Shown here in pieces: positions 62,037 through 64,000 of a DNA stretch of 64,000 bases (position 1 is its first letter; each line of letters starts with the position of its first letter). The notes beneath the pieces were generated by a model that was not told the DNA's origin, ran no database searches, and saw only the letters and a program-made list of their open reading frames with translations. The translations under genes were made by a program, and so were the position numbers. The stretch is from Halomonas ramblicola (GTDB taxonomy: Bacteria; Pseudomonadota; Gammaproteobacteria; Pseudomonadales; Halomonadaceae), in assembly GCF_030409215.1 (NCBI RefSeq), contig NZ_JAUFPL010000034.1, positions 62,001-126,000 on the forward strand, read 5' to 3'.

Positions 62037-64000
62037 ATGAGCTCATATGACGACGAGACCATGCACACGTCTGACCTGGATCTCGATGAAGGCGACATCA
62101 TCAATGTCGAGCCCAAGTGTGAAATCCGTGCGCAGATCGCGCGCAGGGTTACATTTGCAACCCACCAATGCGATATCCCCGTCATTGCTGACCTGGTTCT
62201 ATCGAATCCGTTTGATCACGCTCTTGAAGATCTGACGCTGCACCTGACCTGCGAGCCGAAGATCCTGGGCGACCGAACCTGGACGATCGATCGAATCGTA
62301 CCCGAATCAGAATTACGTCCCCGCGATCGTCGCGTGACTGTCTCTGGCGGTATGCTCGACAACCTAACCGAGCGCACGCGCGGAGAGATTCACCTTGAGC
62401 TTCGGCAGAACGATCAGGTCCTGGCTGAGAGCCACCATCGGATCGATGCGCTGGCCCGCAACGAATGGGGCGGCTCACAATACATGCCCGAGCTCCTGGC
62501 CGCCTTCGTGATGCCCAACGACACAGCGGTTCAGCGCGTGCTTAAGGAGGCCGCGACAATCCTCGAAGGCTCAGGTAAGTGCGGATCGCTTGAGGGATAC
62601 CAATCGAAGTCTCGCAAGCGTAGCTGGGAAATCCTGTCGGGGATCTGGGCCGCAGTTTCGAGCCGCAATATCACCTATGCCGACCCCCCTGCGAGCTTCG
62701 AACGCAATGGCCAGAAGATCCGCTTCCCGTCGATGATCGAGGAGCACGGCCTGGCCACCTGTCTCGATACTGCCTTACTCTTTGCCGCGGCAATCGAGCA
62801 GGCCGGACTCTATCCGGTCGTCGTCTTCACTGAAGGCCATGCGGTGACCGGCGCCTGGCTGCAGCCGCAGAGCCTTCCATCGCTGACGGTTGAAGACCCG
62901 ATGGAGATCCGAAAAGCCATCGCTCAGGAGGAACTGGTCCTGTTCGAAACCACGATGGCCACGACAGGACAGCCGTTGCCCTTCTCCCGAGCAATCGCCG
63001 AGGGACGGCGCCAGGTCGCAGAGGAGAACGAAGACAACTTCATTTACGCGATAGACATCCGTCAGGCACGCGGCCGCGATATCCAGCCGCTCTCCAGCCT
63101 GGTGGGATTCTCGATAGGAACAGCCACAGAGGAGACGGCACCCGTGCGCGCCGCTCCGCCGCTCGATGAAGCGCCCGACCTACCGCCTTTCGAGGCAGCC
63201 ATTGTCGAGGACGATATCGCCAACGCAACACCCGAGGAACGTCTCGATCGCTGGAAACGCAGCCTGCTCGATCTGTCCAAGCGCAACCGGCTACTCAACC
63301 TCAAGACGTCGAACACCGCAATCCCAATCTTCTGTCCCGATCCGGCACACCTCGAGGACAAAGTTGCCGAAGGCAAGAAGATCAAGATCATCACACCACC
63401 CGAACAGTCGCAGGGAAGCGATCAATCGGACAAAGACCTCTACCAACTGCGGACCGGTGAGGACTTCGCCGAGAAGTTCGCCGAAGAAGCGCTGGCCCGA
63501 AACGAGATCGTCGCCAATGTCGATGCGCGTAGCCTCGAGAAGGGTGCGATTGAACTCTACCGCAAGGCCAAGGCTGACTTCGAAGAAGGCGGCTCGAACA
63601 CGCTGTTCCTCGCCCTCGGCATGCTGCGCTGGTCGCCCACCGGCGACAGCAAGCGCACATTTCGGGCGCCGCTGATCCTGCTGCCGGTGAAAATTGACCG
63701 TGCAAGCGCCGCATCGCGCCCCTACCTATCGCGCCACGAGGACGAACCGGTCTTCAACCTGACGCTTCTGCAGATGCTGCGCCAAGACTTCAACATCGAC
63801 ATTCCCAGCCTCGACGGCGAACTCGTTGCAGACGAAAGCGGGGTCGATGTGCGTCGGGTCTGGGATCAGGTTCGTGCGAAGATCCGCGAGGTGTCTGGCT
63901 TCGAAGTCGTCGAAGAGGTCGTGCTGTCGACCTTCAGCTTCGCCAAATATCTTATGTGGAAGGATCTTTCCGACCGCACCGACGCACTCAAGGCAGCGCC
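62037..64000 (+). CDS. Large DUF4011-type protein, N-terminal part (runs off the window)
   Basis: An open frame begins at ATG 62037 (AAAGGAG upstream) and stays open to the last base, giving at least 654 residues. Residues 228-275 form a transglutaminase-like segment with Cys242 (GLATCLDTALLFAAAIEQAG) and His268 (EGHAVTGAW). From about residue 402 the DUF4011 signature appears: ERLDRWKRSLLDLSKRNRLLNL. In known members this is followed by a superfamily-1 helicase and, often, a nuclease, in proteins of about 1,500-2,000 residues. Several related large helicases are linked to phage defence. Base use is less GC-rich than in the left part of the window. Confidence 0.82.
   Translation, partial: MSSYDDETMHTSDLDLDEGDIINVEPKCEIRAQIARRVTFATHQCDIPVIADLVLSNPFDHALEDLTLHLTCEPKILGDRTWTIDRIVPESELRPRDRRVTVSGGMLDNLTERTRGEIHLELRQNDQVLAESHHRIDALARNEWGGSQYMPELLAAFVMPNDTAVQRVLKEAATILEGSGKCGSLEGYQSKSRKRSWEILSGIWAAVSSRNITYADPPASFERNGQKIRFPSMIEEHGLATCLDTALLFAAAIEQAGLYPVVVFTEGHAVTGAWLQPQSLPSLTVEDPMEIRKAIAQEELVLFETTMATTGQPLPFSRAIAEGRRQVAEENEDNFIYAIDIRQARGRDIQPLSSLVGFSIGTATEETAPVRAAPPLDEAPDLPPFEAAIVEDDIANATPEERLDRWKRSLLDLSKRNRLLNLKTSNTAIPIFCPDPAHLEDKVAEGKKIKIITPPEQSQGSDQSDKDLYQLRTGEDFAEKFAEEALARNEIVANVDARSLEKGAIELYRKAKADFEEGGSNTLFLALGMLRWSPTGDSKRTFRAPLILLPVKIDRASAASRPYLSRHEDEPVFNLTLLQMLRQDFNIDIPSLDGELVADESGVDVRRVWDQVRAKIREVSGFEVVEEVVLSTFSFAKYLMWKDLSDRTDALKAA

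Overview
The window is about 64 kb of high-GC (roughly 65-70%), densely coded DNA. Gene content and protein style (assimilatory nitrate genes with a NasS-NasT sensor, TRAP and TTT transporters, many GGDEF/EAL proteins, PhoH, AzlCD, CspA, PgpA) suggest a halophilic gammaproteobacterium of the Halomonas type. This is an inference from protein content; there is no rRNA or other phylogenetic marker here.

Layout. (1) 0.2-1.4 kb: a secreted glycine-rich protein. (2) 1.7-11.9 kb: an assimilatory nitrate/nitrite locus. cobA and nasA run leftward from a sigma-54-type promoter. nasT-nasS and then a FAD reductase, nirB and nirD run rightward. Both the nasA and nirB units have long leaders with terminator-like hairpins, as expected for antitermination by the ANTAR protein NasT. 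(3) 11.9-19.4 kb: housekeeping and signalling genes (patatin, PhoH, zinc ribbon, diguanylate cyclase, esterase, SLC13 permease, CspA). (4) 19.6-23.9 kb: a GMC oxidoreductase and a duplicated chaC-tauE pair in which each copy has lost a different part. (5) 23.9-27.9 kb: a polyamine-type ABC transporter. (6) 28.1-34.8 kb: a PhoD-like phosphatase, PgpA, a DUF533 protein, threonine ammonia-lyase and an internally duplicated isocitrate dehydrogenase. (7) 34.9-40.3 kb: a TctABC tricarboxylate-type transporter operon with a PLP enzyme and a divergent LysR regulator. (8) 40.4-49.5 kb: a GntR-regulated catabolic operon: CoA-transferase, TRAP transporter, aconitase-type hydratase, HMG-CoA-lyase-type lyase and an MFS carrier. 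It looks like a pathway that takes a branched dicarboxylate (citramalate type) to acetyl-CoA and a keto acid. (9) 49.5-57.4 kb: signalling genes, including a four-gene operon of a KaiC-like double ATPase, a GGDEF-EAL protein, a histidine kinase and a NarL-type regulator. (10) 57.7-60.1 kb: a FitAB/VapBC-type toxin-antitoxin pair and a XRE-cupin regulator with azlCD. (11) 60.1-64.0 kb: an accessory region of lower GC at its right end. It holds a DUF4143 ATPase preceded by five direct repeats at an exact 23-bp period, then the start of a very large DUF4011-type protein that runs off the window and may be a defence gene.

Most of the window is ordinary chromosome. The points most worth a second look are the two nitrate-gene leaders, the reciprocal chaC/tauE decay, the duplicated segment inside isocitrate dehydrogenase, the branched-acid operon, the 23-bp repeat array and the DUF4011 gene at the right edge.
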